The notes under the pieces: model-generated
What the model saw: the letters and a program-made list of their open reading frames with translations, nothing else
The model's database searches: none
Told to the model about the DNA's origin: nothing
Translations under genes and position numbers: made by a program
Source of the DNA: an uncultured Paracoccaceae bacterium
Lineage (GTDB): Bacteria > Pseudomonadota > Alphaproteobacteria > Rhodobacterales > Rhodobacteraceae
Assembly (NCBI GenBank): GCA_947502145.1
Contig: CANMYO010000002.1
Coordinates: 682,001 to 746,000 of the forward strand
Direction: 5' to 3'
DNA: 64,000 nucleotides
Shown here: positions 14,125-23,068 of the stretch, piece after piece
Layout of the letters: each line of letters starts with the position of its first letter
How positions within the stretch are numbered: position 1 is the stretch's first letter

Positions 14125-15501
14125 TCAGGCCCCGATCAGGAAGTAATCCGCGTAGGGGTCCGGCAGGTCTTCGTAGGTGTCGTATGTCGACACCACGGGC
14201 GCATCCCCGCTATCGCTGTATTCGGTCAGGCGCAGCAACCAGGGCCGATCCCCGTCCACATCATGTTCGATACGGGCGGTACGGGCGTTGTTTTCGTAGA
14301 TAGAGAGCAGTTGATCACCATTGTCATAGGTGATGCCGGTCGAATCCCGCACACCGAAATTGAAATTGGTGTCGATCCGGTCCCAGTCGTAAAGATTGGC
14401 AACATCACGCACGACGCTTTGGAATATCAGGCCATCCGAATAGCTTTCGGTCTTGCTGCGCCCATCATCATATTCGGTGTCCCGAAACAGGCGCTTGCCC
14501 AATGCGTCAAAGATGGATTCAACGCGGGTCCAATCCTTGAGATCACCCGCAGTGCCTTCAGCACCATCTGTTTCAACACTCTGAAACAATACGCCATTGC
14601 TGTAGTTGTCGACCTTGCTGCCGCCCCCGTCAAAGAGGACCTCGTGCATTTCGCGCTGGCCGTTGGCATCAAAATAGGTCGTGATTTCGTCCCAGGTGAT
14701 GCCCGAGCCTGTGTCATGGTCGATCTGGCGGGTGACGGTCCGTTGTCCGGCGTTAAATTCCTCGATCTTCTCAACACCGTTGTCAAAGGTCGTCGAACGG
14801 AATGCGATCTGCTTTTGCGCATCGTAATAGGTGTCGATCAGGCTCCAGTTATTGGCGTCCTCTGCGCCCGCGACCTCGCGTTGCGTGGTATGAACCAACT
14901 GACCGGCGTCAAATTCGTCCTGACGCAACGTGCCATTGGCAGACAGCGTTTCCTTGAAAACGATCTGGCCGGTGGTGTCATAATAGCTTTCGCGGCTTGC
15001 CCAGGCATTCCCGATCGGGTTTGCATTGGTTTCAATGGTGTGTGAGCGGATGCCGTTCTGGAATTCTTCCTGACGCAGATCGCCATCATCAAACAGCGTT
15101 TCGCGGAAGGTCATCAACCCGGTACTGGTGTAATAGATGTTCTGCGTCTCAAAGGACTTGGCGTCGGCCAGATCCGTCAGCACCAGATGCGCCCGGACAC
15201 CATTGGCAAACGTAAGTTCGCTTTTCAACCCGGTGTCAAAGATGACTTCCCGAAAGGCAATTTCGCCGCTGGAGTTATAATAGGAATGATAGGTTTCCCA
15301 GTTTTTGGCGAGGCCATCAACGCTTTGATCTGTCTGGAAAGACGTCTGCAGAATGCCGTTGTCAAATTCGTCTTCGCGCTGAATGCCGTTGTCGAACAGG
15401 ATGCTCTTGAAGGCCAGGGTGCCATTGTCATTGCGGTAGATGGTGATCTGATCCCAGGAAAATTCGTCATTGGTATCAATCTTGATAATCGGATCGGGCA
15501 T
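14125..15501 (-). CDS. Protein of eight ~50-residue WxxxxTYYDxxG repeats, function unknown
   Basis: The 458-residue, acidic protein is built of tandem units anchored by aromatic residues at 16, 68, 117, 167, 219, 270, 324 and 373, with a partial unit at 421, at spacings of 48-54. The unit consensus is roughly W-x5-(T/S)-Y-(Y/F)-D-x2-G-x3-F-(R/K)-E-x2-F-D-(N/D)-G, then a second (E/D)-x-F-x-(N/A)-G turn. This suggests paired beta-hairpins, somewhat like MORN or YD repeats, but I could not assign a family. No signal peptide is present. The C-terminus (YADYFLIGA, after acidic residues) would fit a type I secretion signal; that is inference. Confidence 0.75.
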   Translation of the reverse strand: MPDPIIKIDTNDEFSWDQITIYRNDNGTLAFKSILFDNGIQREDEFDNGILQTSFQTDQSVDGLAKNWETYHSYYNSSGEIAFREVIFDTGLKSELTFANGVRAHLVLTDLADAKSFETQNIYYTSTGLMTFRETLFDDGDLRQEEFQNGIRSHTIETNANPIGNAWASRESYYDTTGQIVFKETLSANGTLRQDEFDAGQLVHTTQREVAGAEDANNWSLIDTYYDAQKQIAFRSTTFDNGVEKIEEFNAGQRTVTRQIDHDTGSGITWDEITTYFDANGQREMHEVLFDGGGSKVDNYSNGVLFQSVETDGAEGTAGDLKDWTRVESIFDALGKRLFRDTEYDDGRSKTESYSDGLIFQSVVRDVANLYDWDRIDTNFNFGVRDSTGITYDNGDQLLSIYENNARTARIEHDVDGDRPWLLRLTEYSDSGDAPVVSTYDTYEDLPDPYADYFLIGA

Positions 15502-15584
15502 AATGTGTCCTTTGCAGCAGATATTTGCGGCATATGGACGAGAACTGTGTCGCCAGTTTGGTCAAACTGTGAATTGGTTAATCC

Positions 15585-15619
15585 CAAAAGAAAAAGCCCC
15601 GCGCAATGCGCAGGGCTTT
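15585..15619 (-). terminator. Intrinsic terminator of the rpsB-tsf operon
   Basis: Read on the minus strand, AAAGCCC and GGGCTTT (15593-15599, 15613-15619) plus an inner GCGC-AAT-GCGC form a near-perfect stem, followed by TTTTTCTTTT. It lies 26 bases past the tsf stop codon. Confidence 0.9.
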
Positions 15620-15644
15620 CCCGAAATACCAAAGGTATGCGCGA

Positions 15645-16517
15645 TTAAGCGTTCATCTTTGCGACTTCAGCGGCGAAGTCTTCTTTTTCGATTTCAATGC
15701 CTTCGCCCTTTTCAAGACGCACAAAACCCGTGATCTCGACACCAGCTTCGGCAGCCGCAGCACCCACGGTCAGGTCAGGGTTCACGACGAACTGCTGGTT
15801 CACAAGCGTGACTTCGGCCATGTATTTCTTCATCCGGCCGATGATCATTTTCTCGATGACCTGCTCCGGCTTGCCGGATTCGCGGGCGATATCCATCTGC
15901 ACCTGCTTTTCCTTCTCCACGATTGCGGGATCAAGATCAGCTTCGTTCAGGGCGGCTGGGTTTGTCGCGGCAATGTGCATAGCAACCTGACGGCCAAATG
16001 CCGCGTTGTCGCCGGACAGAGCGACCAGCACGCCAATGCTACCCATGTCGGTCGCAGCGGCGTTATGCACGTATGATACAACCTGCGCACCTTCGATGCG
16101 GGCCATGCGACGGACAGACATGTTTTCACCGATCACGGCGATTGCGTCGGTCACGGTCTGCTCAACGGTTTTACCGTTCATGTCAGCCGCTTTCAGCGCG
16201 TCGATGTCATCTGCCCCAAGCGCAACCTGAGCGATGCCGGACACCATTTTCTGGAAGTCAGCGTTCTTGCCCACAAAGTCGGTTTCAGAGTTCACTTCGA
16301 CAGCGACACCAACGCTACCGGACACCGCAACTGCGACCAGACCTTCAGCGGCGGTCCGGCCGGATTTCTTGGCGGCCTTGGCCAGACCCTTGGTGCGCAG
16401 CCAGTCAACGGCGGCGTCCATGTCGCCTGCGGTTTCGGTCAGCGCCTTCTTGGCGTCCATCATGCCGGCACCTGTGGTGTCGCGCAGTTCTTTCACCATT
16501 GCTGCGGTGATAGCCAT
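15645..16517 (-). CDS. tsf: Elongation factor Ts
   Basis: The 290-residue protein opens [28 protein letters not shown], the UBA-like N-terminus and TGAGMMDCK-type signature of EF-Ts (Ala in place of Cys). It continues with [16 protein letters not shown], the core that inserts into EF-Tu, and VVSYVHNAA and [11 protein letters not shown] in the dimerisation subdomains. It recycles EF-Tu-GDP to the GTP form. ATG 16517 was chosen; it follows TTGAGGAGAATTGTT. It is downstream of rpsB in the standard rpsB-tsf order. Confidence 0.97.
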   Translation of the reverse strand: MAITAAMVKELRDTTGAGMMDAKKALTETAGDMDAAVDWLRTKGLAKAAKKSGRTAAEGLVAVAVSGSVGVAVEVNSETDFVGKNADFQKMVSGIAQVALGADDIDALKAADMNGKTVEQTVTDAIAVIGENMSVRRMARIEGAQVVSYVHNAAATDMGSIGVLVALSGDNAAFGRQVAMHIAATNPAALNEADLDPAIVEKEKQVQMDIARESGKPEQVIEKMIIGRMKKYMAEVTLVNQQFVVNPDLTVGAAAAEAGVEITGFVRLEKGEGIEIEKEDFAAEVAKMNA

Positions 16518-16540
16518 AACAATTCTCCTCAACGGAATTC

Positions 16541-16573
16541 AAAAATCGCGGGCGGGGCCGACGGCCCCTGCCC
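16541..16573 (-). terminator. Hairpin with T-run between rpsB and tsf
   Basis: On the minus strand, GGGCAGGGGCC pairs with GGCCCCGCCC around GTC (16550-16573), followed by CGATTTTTG. Placed 27 bases after rpsB and before the tsf ribosome-binding site, it looks like a partial terminator or attenuator that would lower tsf expression relative to rpsB. Confidence 0.65.
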
Positions 16574-16600
16574 GACTGTTCATGCGAAGTTCAGGGGCGC

Positions 16601-17380
16601 TTATTCAGCGCTTGCAGCTTCGGCAGCTTCTTCTGCGACGACTTCTTCGGCCAGTTCTTCCATGGCGCCCATGTCAACGCCGGCAGCGCCCAGTTGCGCC
16701 TGCATGCCGTCAAGGGCAGCACGGGCTGCAAGGTCAGTATAAAGCGCGATCGCACGTGCAGCGTCATCGTTGCCGGGGATGATGTAATCAACACCATCGG
16801 GCGAGCAGTTGGTGTCAACGATGGCAACAACCGGGATGCCCAGCTTTTTGGCTTCTGCGATGGCGAGGTCTTCTTTGTTGACGTCAATGACGAACAGAAG
16901 ATCGGGTGTGCCGCCCATTTCGGCGATCCCGCCGAGAGAGGCCTGCAATTTGCCCTGCTCACGCTCCATGCCCAGACGCTCTTTCTTGGTCAGGCCAGAG
17001 AAACCGGTGGCAGAGGCTTCGTCGATGGCCTTCAGACGGTTGATCGACTGGGACACGGTCTGCCAGTTGGTCAGCGTACCGCCAAGCCAGCGGTGGTTCA
17101 TGTAGAACTGCGCGGATTTTTCGGCCGCTTCAGCAATGGGTTTGGCTGCCTGACGCTTGGTGCCAACAAACAGAATGCGACCACCCTTTGCGACGGTGTC
17201 GCGGATCACCTGCAGCGCCTGGTCCAGCATTGGAACAGTCTGAGTGAGGTCCATGATGTGGATGCCGTTGCGCGAACCGTAGATGTATTTGCCCATCTTG
17301 GGGTTCCAGCGGGCGGTCTGGTGACCAAAGTGAACGCCTGCCTCAAGCAGCTGGCGCATGGTGAACTCAGGAAGAGCCAT
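16601..17380 (-). CDS. rpsB: 30S ribosomal protein S2
   Basis: The 259-residue protein is a complete S2: [24 protein letters not shown] at the start, then [68 protein letters not shown] and [18 protein letters not shown]. The acidic, Ala/Glu-rich C-terminal tail (residues 230-259) is typical of Alphaproteobacteria. GGAAAAGGAAAAC precedes ATG. The 244-base region upstream holds the operon promoter; a TTGCCA-N17-TACATC pair on the minus strand is a possible one. Confidence 0.97.
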   Translation of the reverse strand: MALPEFTMRQLLEAGVHFGHQTARWNPKMGKYIYGSRNGIHIMDLTQTVPMLDQALQVIRDTVAKGGRILFVGTKRQAAKPIAEAAEKSAQFYMNHRWLGGTLTNWQTVSQSINRLKAIDEASATGFSGLTKKERLGMEREQGKLQASLGGIAEMGGTPDLLFVIDVNKEDLAIAEAKKLGIPVVAIVDTNCSPDGVDYIIPGNDDAARAIALYTDLAARAALDGMQAQLGAAGVDMGAMEELAEEVVAEEAAEAASAE

Positions 17381-17624
17381 GTCCGTTTTCCTTTTCCGGT
17401 TTCAGCCTCAGCGGGGAATTAGCGCGGATGCGCCAACCGGTGGATCATCTGGGATGTCTCCCCAAATCACCCGCCCCCGCCTGTGGGATTAAGTGCGCGC
17501 GATGTAGCGCAAGCCCGCCACGATGGCAAGGCCTTCTGCAACATGCGGAGCCGTTTGCCGATTGCGCGCTGCCTTGACAGTAAATTGCCCCAGAGATCGG
17601 TTGGTCAGGGCGCGCCCTTTGCGC

Positions 17625-18257
17625 CTAGCTGCCGGTGTAGAAATCCGCTGTGGATTTGGCGGCGTCCATCGCTTTGGCCTTTGCCGTGCCGTTGGCGATA
17701 TGGGCCTGCCCCCAGGCATTTGCCCAATCGCGCAGCCTGTCCTTGCCTGCCGCGCTTTGCGCCCACGCCATGCCGGCGTCAATCAGCGGTTGTTCCGGTG
17801 CGCTGAGATGGCGGTCCAGCCCGACCATGGCCCAGTCCCAGCCCACACCGGTCGCGCCGGGTCCATAGGTGTCCCAGTGTTTCTGGGCCGCGCCCATTAA
17901 CGGTGTTTCATGATCAAGTGTAAGGATCGTTTCATCTGCCGCCGGTTGCAGGTGCAGGGACAGCCAGCTTGTACTGTCCTGCATTTCCCATGTTAGCACG
18001 ATGTCCCGGTGTGGCGTGCAGGTCAGGATGTCGCCATCAGCGTTGCCGGTGATCGAGAAACGCCCGCCTTCGGTCAAGCGACCGCTGACGTCTGAGAACC
18101 ATAAACCAAGCCGGTCAGGATTGGTGATTGCGTCCCAAAGGGTTTCTGGCGCGGCAGCAAATCCCCGGCGCGCGCGGACCACCCGCGTCGCCTCTCCCTC
18201 ACGCGTGGCGCTGATGACCTTTCGGTCCTTTGCGCCATTGATCCCGTTGAAGTCCAT
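17625..18257 (-). CDS. SRPBCC (AHSA1/START-like) domain protein
   Basis: The 210-residue protein has an N-terminal SRPBCC domain (about residues 20-150): RRGFAAAPETLWDAITNPDRLGLWFSD, then GGRFSITGNADGDILTCTPHRDIVLTWEM and the late DHETPLMGAAQKHWDTYGPG. Such domains bind hydrophobic ligands in a helix-grip pocket; this branch is related to Aha1, but no Hsp90 link is implied in bacteria. The C-terminal 60 residues form an extra helical region. ATG 18257 was chosen because the domain starts shortly after it. Confidence 0.75.
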   Translation of the reverse strand: MDFNGINGAKDRKVISATREGEATRVVRARRGFAAAPETLWDAITNPDRLGLWFSDVSGRLTEGGRFSITGNADGDILTCTPHRDIVLTWEMQDSTSWLSLHLQPAADETILTLDHETPLMGAAQKHWDTYGPGATGVGWDWAMVGLDRHLSAPEQPLIDAGMAWAQSAAGKDRLRDWANAWGQAHIANGTAKAKAMDAAKSTADFYTGS

Positions 18258-18355
18258 TCCGCGCCTCCTGATGCTGCCCGGTGCTGATCGTAAGGCAGAG
18301 TCTGCGCGCATGACCGCGACATGTCAAAAATGCCGCGACCAGGTGATGTCGACGG

Positions 18356-18922
18356 TCAGGGTTTCTTGAACAGGATCCATGCGGTGTTTGGGGTTTGCCA
18401 ATCCCCGTGAATCATTGGCAGACGCGCAACTTCGCGGTAGCCCTGTTGTTCATAAAAGGCGCGGCCAGCAGCGTTCTTGTCGGCAACAATCGCGGACAGG
18501 CCACGTTTGCCGGGGTTCTTTTCGACCTGCGCAATCAGCCCCTCTGCGATGCCCATCTTTCGCAGGTTTGGCTGGGTTGCCAGCACATGAACGCAGCGTG
18601 TATCGAGCGCCATGTTTTCGAGCCGCAGGATCGGGCGATAGACGGGGTGGGTATCGCTGTCCATTTCGGTCACTTCGCTGCCGATCGCGGAGGAGATCAA
18701 CAGCCCGGCAACATCGCCCGACAGCTCTGCGATTGTGGTGTTGACCCAGGAAAACGGTCCGGAGTCATCACGTGACTGCGCAATGCCAATTTCCATTGGG
18801 TCCTGGCCAAAATCGGCCCGGCGCGCCCATAAGGAGCGCGGCAGCCCCTCGCCCGCCATATTGACCAGCGTTGCCATGTCGGCGGCATCGTCGCGTGTCG
18901 CGGCACGCAATTGGACAGTCAT
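18356..18922 (-). CDS. GNAT family N-acetyltransferase
   Basis: The 188-residue protein opens VQLRAATRDDAADMATLVN, the usual GNAT start, and has the acetyl-CoA-binding motif A region (CVHVLATQPNLRKMGIAEGLIAQVE, with an imperfect Q/RxxG/A loop) followed by GLSAIVADKNAAGRAFYEQQGYREVAR (motif B). The acceptor substrate is unknown. It lies 98 bases upstream of the SRPBCC gene on the same strand, a possible two-gene unit. Confidence 0.82.
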   Translation of the reverse strand: MTVQLRAATRDDAADMATLVNMAGEGLPRSLWARRADFGQDPMEIGIAQSRDDSGPFSWVNTTIAELSGDVAGLLISSAIGSEVTEMDSDTHPVYRPILRLENMALDTRCVHVLATQPNLRKMGIAEGLIAQVEKNPGKRGLSAIVADKNAAGRAFYEQQGYREVARLPMIHGDWQTPNTAWILFKKP

Positions 18923-19026
18923 CGTAATTAGTTCCCTGATATGTCTATGATAAATATCGGGGATGTAAGCGCTATCACAAGGTATGGAAAACCTGCCTTT
19001 CCAAATCGGAAATTGCAGGTTCGCCG

Positions 19027-20364
19027 TCAGAGAAAGACCCGTTCAACACACCAGTAGACCGCGACCGCGGCAATCAGGATCGACCCCGGCATTGCCACGA
19101 CCTCGCGGTAGCTGCCAACGCGCGCCACAACCGCTGAGGCGGCACAAAGGCCAAGCAGGACGGCCACCGCTGCGATCAACTTGCCAAGGTCTTCGCGCAT
19201 GTCAGGGAGATAGGCATTGGTGGGAATGACAAGGGCGATGACCACAATCATGCCAATCAGATAAAGCGCCGCAACGGGTCGGTTTGCGGTTGCGCTGTCG
19301 CTGAGGTCAATCGCCTTCATCACGCAGGCATAGGCCACCGCGATGACACCCAACTGGCCGATTTCTACCCCGATATTGAAACCGATCAGGGCCGGGACAA
19401 ATGTGCCGTCAGGCAGGCCAAATTCAGCGAGAACGCTGGCAAAGCCCAGCCCATGCAACAATCCAAAGCCAAAGATGATGACCGGACGCCACCGGGACAA
19501 CCCATCGGTAAAGAGGTTTTCAATCGCGACGTAGGCAATCGACAGCGCGATCAGAGGTTCCACAATACTGCCCGGTATCGTGACATAACCCAGGGCGGCG
19601 AGGGCCAGCGTGATTGTATGTGCCAGCGTAAAGGCGGAAATCTGCCAAAGCAGCGCGCCCATGCGCGTCGACAGAAAAAACAACCCAAGTACAAAGAGGA
19701 TATGATCAAGCCCCAAAGGCACAATATGGTCAAACCCGACCGGGATATAATTCACAAAGGTTTGCAGCGCGCCGGCCTGATCGCCACCGGACAGGGAAAT
19801 GGGCCCCGTTGAGGCACCCTGCTGGATCAGCCCGTCATAGGGGGCATCGACCCCCATCTGCCGCAGGACCAGATTGCCGTAGGTCCGGTCCCAGCTGAGC
19901 GAAACAGTCTCGGCCCCAGCGGGTGCGGCGGCGGCGAATTGAATGGCGGAACTGCGTGCAATCTCGTCCCCCGGGATCGCACCGGGCTGCACATCGCGCA
20001 GCACCAGTTCCGCGGCGGGGCCACCATCAAAGCTGACCACAATTTTGTCTGCCATTTGCGGCCAGAAGGCTTCAAATTCGGCGGCCAGCGTCTCTGAATC
20101 CAGCGCATGCAGCTGGTCATACCTGTCGGCCTGTGGCGCTTCGTCGGTGTCGATGATCTGGTCCTGATCCACCCCGGCAATGAAGCTTTCAAGGTTCAGG
20201 CGCACATCAAAGACCAATTGGTCCCCCTCAAGCGTCATGTCGGCAATAGACGGCAGGACTTCGTGCGCCTGCACGGCTGACGCCAATGTGATCCAAAGTG
20301 CTGCCAAACTTGACAATGCCAGGGCGAAAGCCACCTTTGCCGTGTTGAAAAAGGAATCTGTCAT
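19027..20364 (-). CDS. HupE/UreJ-type membrane protein with periplasmic domain
   Basis: The 445-residue protein has an N-terminal signal or anchor helix, a periplasmic beta-rich domain (about residues 35-195) and a C-terminal HupE/UreJ_2-type membrane domain with seven or so helices. The motifs are FDHIVPLGLDHILFVLGLFFL, FTLAHTITLALAAL, YVAIENLF, FGLLHGLGFASVL and NIGVEIGQLGVIA. His and Glu residues in these motifs are typical of putative Ni/Co or Cu permeases. Its ATG overlaps by two bases the ATG of the divergent DUF4198 gene. Confidence 0.83.
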   Translation of the reverse strand: MTDSFFNTAKVAFALALSSLAALWITLASAVQAHEVLPSIADMTLEGDQLVFDVRLNLESFIAGVDQDQIIDTDEAPQADRYDQLHALDSETLAAEFEAFWPQMADKIVVSFDGGPAAELVLRDVQPGAIPGDEIARSSAIQFAAAAPAGAETVSLSWDRTYGNLVLRQMGVDAPYDGLIQQGASTGPISLSGGDQAGALQTFVNYIPVGFDHIVPLGLDHILFVLGLFFLSTRMGALLWQISAFTLAHTITLALAALGYVTIPGSIVEPLIALSIAYVAIENLFTDGLSRWRPVIIFGFGLLHGLGFASVLAEFGLPDGTFVPALIGFNIGVEIGQLGVIAVAYACVMKAIDLSDSATANRPVAALYLIGMIVVIALVIPTNAYLPDMREDLGKLIAAVAVLLGLCAASAVVARVGSYREVVAMPGSILIAAVAVYWCVERVFL

Positions 20365-21160
20365 GCGCTGTCTCGCCCTCATTTTTGCTTTTCTTGCGGC
20401 CCCGTTGTCGGCCCATGAATTCTGGATCGAACCTGAGGCCTATCAGGTTTCGGCGAACGGTATGTTGACCGGAGAGATTGTCAATGGTCAGGAATTTTCC
20501 GGTACGAAATTGCCCTACCTGCCGCAGCGTTTTGTCAACTTTGTTGCGGTTGTGCAAGGCAAGGTTGTGCCCGTGCCCGGGCGGGTCGGCGATCAGCCCG
20601 CGCTGAACATGCGCGCAGCGGGCGACGGATTGCATGTGATTGCCTATCAGGCGCGCAATGCGACGGTCGATTATGATTCTTGGGAGAAGTTTCAACGCTT
20701 TGTCGACCACAAGGATTTGGGTGATGTCCGCAGCCGCCACGACGCGCGCGGACTGCCGGAGGCCAATTTCAACGAGGTTTATTCGCGCTATTCCAAGTCA
20801 CTGATCGGGGTTGGTGACGGTGCGGGATCGGATCGGCGCACTGGCCTTGAAACCGAGATTGTCGCATTGACCAACCCCTATACTGACGATCTGTCCGCGG
20901 GCATGCGCCTGCAGCTTTTCTATCGTCAGGATGTTCGCGCAAATACGCAGATCGAAATTCTCGAAAAGTCGCCGATGGGGGTGGTGCAGCAAGCCTTTTA
21001 CCGGACCGATGCCAATGGCATTGCGGTCATCCCGGTAAAATCCGGCTATCGCTATATGGCAGACGCGGTTGTGCTGCGCGAACCCTCTGACGCACTTGCG
21101 GCGTCAACGGGCGCAGTGTGGGAAACGCTTTGGGCCAATTTGACCTGGGCGGCGCCCTGA
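20363..21160 (+). CDS. DUF4198 (NikM-like) periplasmic protein
   Basis: The 265-residue protein has a short signal peptide ending LIFAFLAAPLSAHEFWIEPEAY; the mature N-terminus AHEFW is typical of DUF4198 proteins, where the His may bind a metal. It continues with beta-strands and ends with a GIAVIPVKSGYRYMADAV carbohydrate/metal-domain tail. Such proteins accompany nickel, cobalt or copper uptake systems, agreeing with the divergent HupE/UreJ-type gene. AAGGAATCTGTC gives a good ribosome-binding site for ATG 20363. Confidence 0.8.
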   Translation: MRCLALIFAFLAAPLSAHEFWIEPEAYQVSANGMLTGEIVNGQEFSGTKLPYLPQRFVNFVAVVQGKVVPVPGRVGDQPALNMRAAGDGLHVIAYQARNATVDYDSWEKFQRFVDHKDLGDVRSRHDARGLPEANFNEVYSRYSKSLIGVGDGAGSDRRTGLETEIVALTNPYTDDLSAGMRLQLFYRQDVRANTQIEILEKSPMGVVQQAFYRTDANGIAVIPVKSGYRYMADAVVLREPSDALAASTGAVWETLWANLTWAAP

Positions 21161-21211
21161 CAGGGCTAAAATCCACTTGCGGCGCGGATCGGAGTGAACG
21201 ACAACGCCGAA

Positions 21212-22105
21212 ATGACCAAGACTCCAGATATTCTGTGCATCGGTTCCGTCCTGTGGGACGTAATCGGTCGCGCGGCCAGCGTGATGCGCGTCGGATCAGA
21301 TGTTCCGGGCCGGATCACCCGTCTGCCCGGCGGCGTTGCGATGAACATCGCCATGACGCTGCGCCGGTTTGAGATGACACCCGCCCTGCTGACATCAATC
21401 GGGCGGGACGCGGAAGGCGAAGAGCTGATCAACGAGGCAAGACGCATGGGCATGATCTGTGATCACGTCTATCGCTCGGACGATCTGCCCACTGACGTCT
21501 ATATGGCAATCGAAGGCGCAAACGGGCTGATTGCGGCGATCGCGGATGCACATTCGCTTGAGGCCTCGGGCGACAAGATCCTGCGGCCGCTGGCCAATGG
21601 GGCCCTGGGATCAGAAGCGCAGCCGTTTGCTGGCCCGGTCGCGCTTGATGGCAATCTGACTGAAGAACTGTTGCAGACGATCGCCAAATCACCCTTGTTT
21701 GCGAGATCCGACCTGCGCGTCGCCCCCGCCTCTCCGGGGAAGGCAGAGCGGCTTTTGGCGCTGCTTGGCCACCCTTCTGCCACCCTCTATGTCAATCTAG
21801 AGGAAGCGGGGCTGCTGTGTCAGTCGACTTTTGAAAGCTCAGAAGCGGCAGCGGCGGCATTGATCAGACGCGGTGCCCACCGGGTACTGGTCACGGATGG
21901 CGGCAAATCCGCGTCCGAGGCATTGGGCGATGACATCGTGACCCAAAGTCCGCCGTCGGTGCTGGTGACTCGGGTAACCGGCGCTGGCGATACCTTCATG
22001 GCGGCCCATATCGCGTCCGAAGCGCAGGGCATGGACCGCCCGGCGGCCCTGGCACGGGCCCTTAACGCTGCGGCCACCTATGTTTCAGGAGATACCCCAC
22101 TGTGA
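21212..22105 (+). CDS. psuK: PfkB family kinase, probable pseudouridine kinase
   Basis: The 297-residue protein is a PfkB-type sugar kinase: CIGSVLWDVIGRA at the N-terminus, LPGGVAMNIAMTLRRF (substrate site), VLVTDGGKSASEAL, and VTRVTGAGDTFMAAHIAS with the catalytic GAGD loop near the C-terminus. Pseudouridine kinase is inferred because the next gene is psuG, overlapping by four bases. It would make pseudouridine 5'-phosphate. ATG 21212 was chosen; GTG 21194 is an alternative, and neither has a strong ribosome-binding site. Confidence 0.85.
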   Translation: MTKTPDILCIGSVLWDVIGRAASVMRVGSDVPGRITRLPGGVAMNIAMTLRRFEMTPALLTSIGRDAEGEELINEARRMGMICDHVYRSDDLPTDVYMAIEGANGLIAAIADAHSLEASGDKILRPLANGALGSEAQPFAGPVALDGNLTEELLQTIAKSPLFARSDLRVAPASPGKAERLLALLGHPSATLYVNLEEAGLLCQSTFESSEAAAAALIRRGAHRVLVTDGGKSASEALGDDIVTQSPPSVLVTRVTGAGDTFMAAHIASEAQGMDRPAALARALNAAATYVSGDTPL

Positions 22106-23007
22106 TCCCACTTCACTTCAGTGCCGAAGTTGCAATGGCCCGGACTGAGGGCCGCCCGATTGTCGCGCTTGAAAGCACAATTATCACCCATGGGATGCCC
22201 TATCCGCAGAACATCGAAACGGCCGCAAAGGTGGAACGCACGGTGCGGGACAACGGTGCCGTGCCCGCCACGATTGCCGTGATTGGTGGCAAGTTGTGCA
22301 TCGGGCTTGAGGCAGAGCAGCTTGCGGCGCTTGGCCAGGCGCAGGACGTTGCAAAGGTCAGCCGTGCCGATATCGCCGCCTGCATCGCATCTGGCGGTTG
22401 GGGTGCAACGACGGTCGCGGCGACAATGATCGCTGCGCATCTGGCGGGAATTTCTGTCTTTGCCACTGGCGGAATTGGTGGTGTGCACAAGGGTGCCGAG
22501 ACCAGCTTTGACATTTCTGCAGATCTGCCGGAATTTTCAAAGACCCCGGTCACCGTCGTGGCTGCCGGGGCCAAGGCGATCCTTGATCTGCACAAGACCT
22601 ACGAGGTTCTGGAAACACTGGGCGTTCCGGTCATCTGCTATGGGCAGGACATGCTGCCCGCCTTCTGGTCAGCGCAATCCGACATGCCGGCGCCCTTGCG
22701 GATGGATAAGGCTGCTGACATCGCCGCCGCCCACCGCGTCAGGGCCGAGATGGGACTTGCCGGCGGGCAGTTGGTTTGCAATCCGATCCCGCTTGCCGAT
22801 GAAATCCCGGCCGCGACGCTTGCGCCGATCATCGCAGCCGCACTGGCGGATGCTGACGCGGCGGGCATCAGTGCCAAGGACGTGACCCCCTATCTGCTGT
22901 CGCGCATTTTCACCCTGACCGAAGGGCGATCCCTGACGGCCAATATCGCGCTGGTGCTGAACAATGCCCGCCTTGCCGCCGCGATCGCGGCAGAGCTGGC
23001 CACGTGA
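22102..23007 (+). CDS. psuG: Pseudouridine-5'-phosphate glycosidase
   Basis: The 301-residue protein matches PsuG throughout: PIVALESTIITHGMPYPQNIE (active-site Glu region), ASGGWGATTVAATMIAAHLAGI, FATGGIGGVHKGAETSFDIS, GAKAILDLHKTYEVLETLGVPV and ANIALVLNNARLAA. It reversibly cleaves pseudouridine 5'-phosphate to uracil and ribose 5-phosphate. The GTG start at 22102 overlaps the psuK stop (GTGA). No nucleoside transporter gene is adjacent. Confidence 0.93.
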   Translation: MIPLHFSAEVAMARTEGRPIVALESTIITHGMPYPQNIETAAKVERTVRDNGAVPATIAVIGGKLCIGLEAEQLAALGQAQDVAKVSRADIAACIASGGWGATTVAATMIAAHLAGISVFATGGIGGVHKGAETSFDISADLPEFSKTPVTVVAAGAKAILDLHKTYEVLETLGVPVICYGQDMLPAFWSAQSDMPAPLRMDKAADIAAAHRVRAEMGLAGGQLVCNPIPLADEIPAATLAPIIAAALADADAAGISAKDVTPYLLSRIFTLTEGRSLTANIALVLNNARLAAAIAAELAT

Positions 23008-23068
23008 CGCTTGCGGGTCTGGCCTGCCCCACTTAGATGTATTTGACCTGACTTGACGGACAACACTG

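Noticed and set aside
14032-15045. Long 337-codon plus-strand frame
   Set aside because: It lies wholly opposite the repeat protein; the repeats of that protein create an open antisense frame. Its residues do not resemble a folded protein family.
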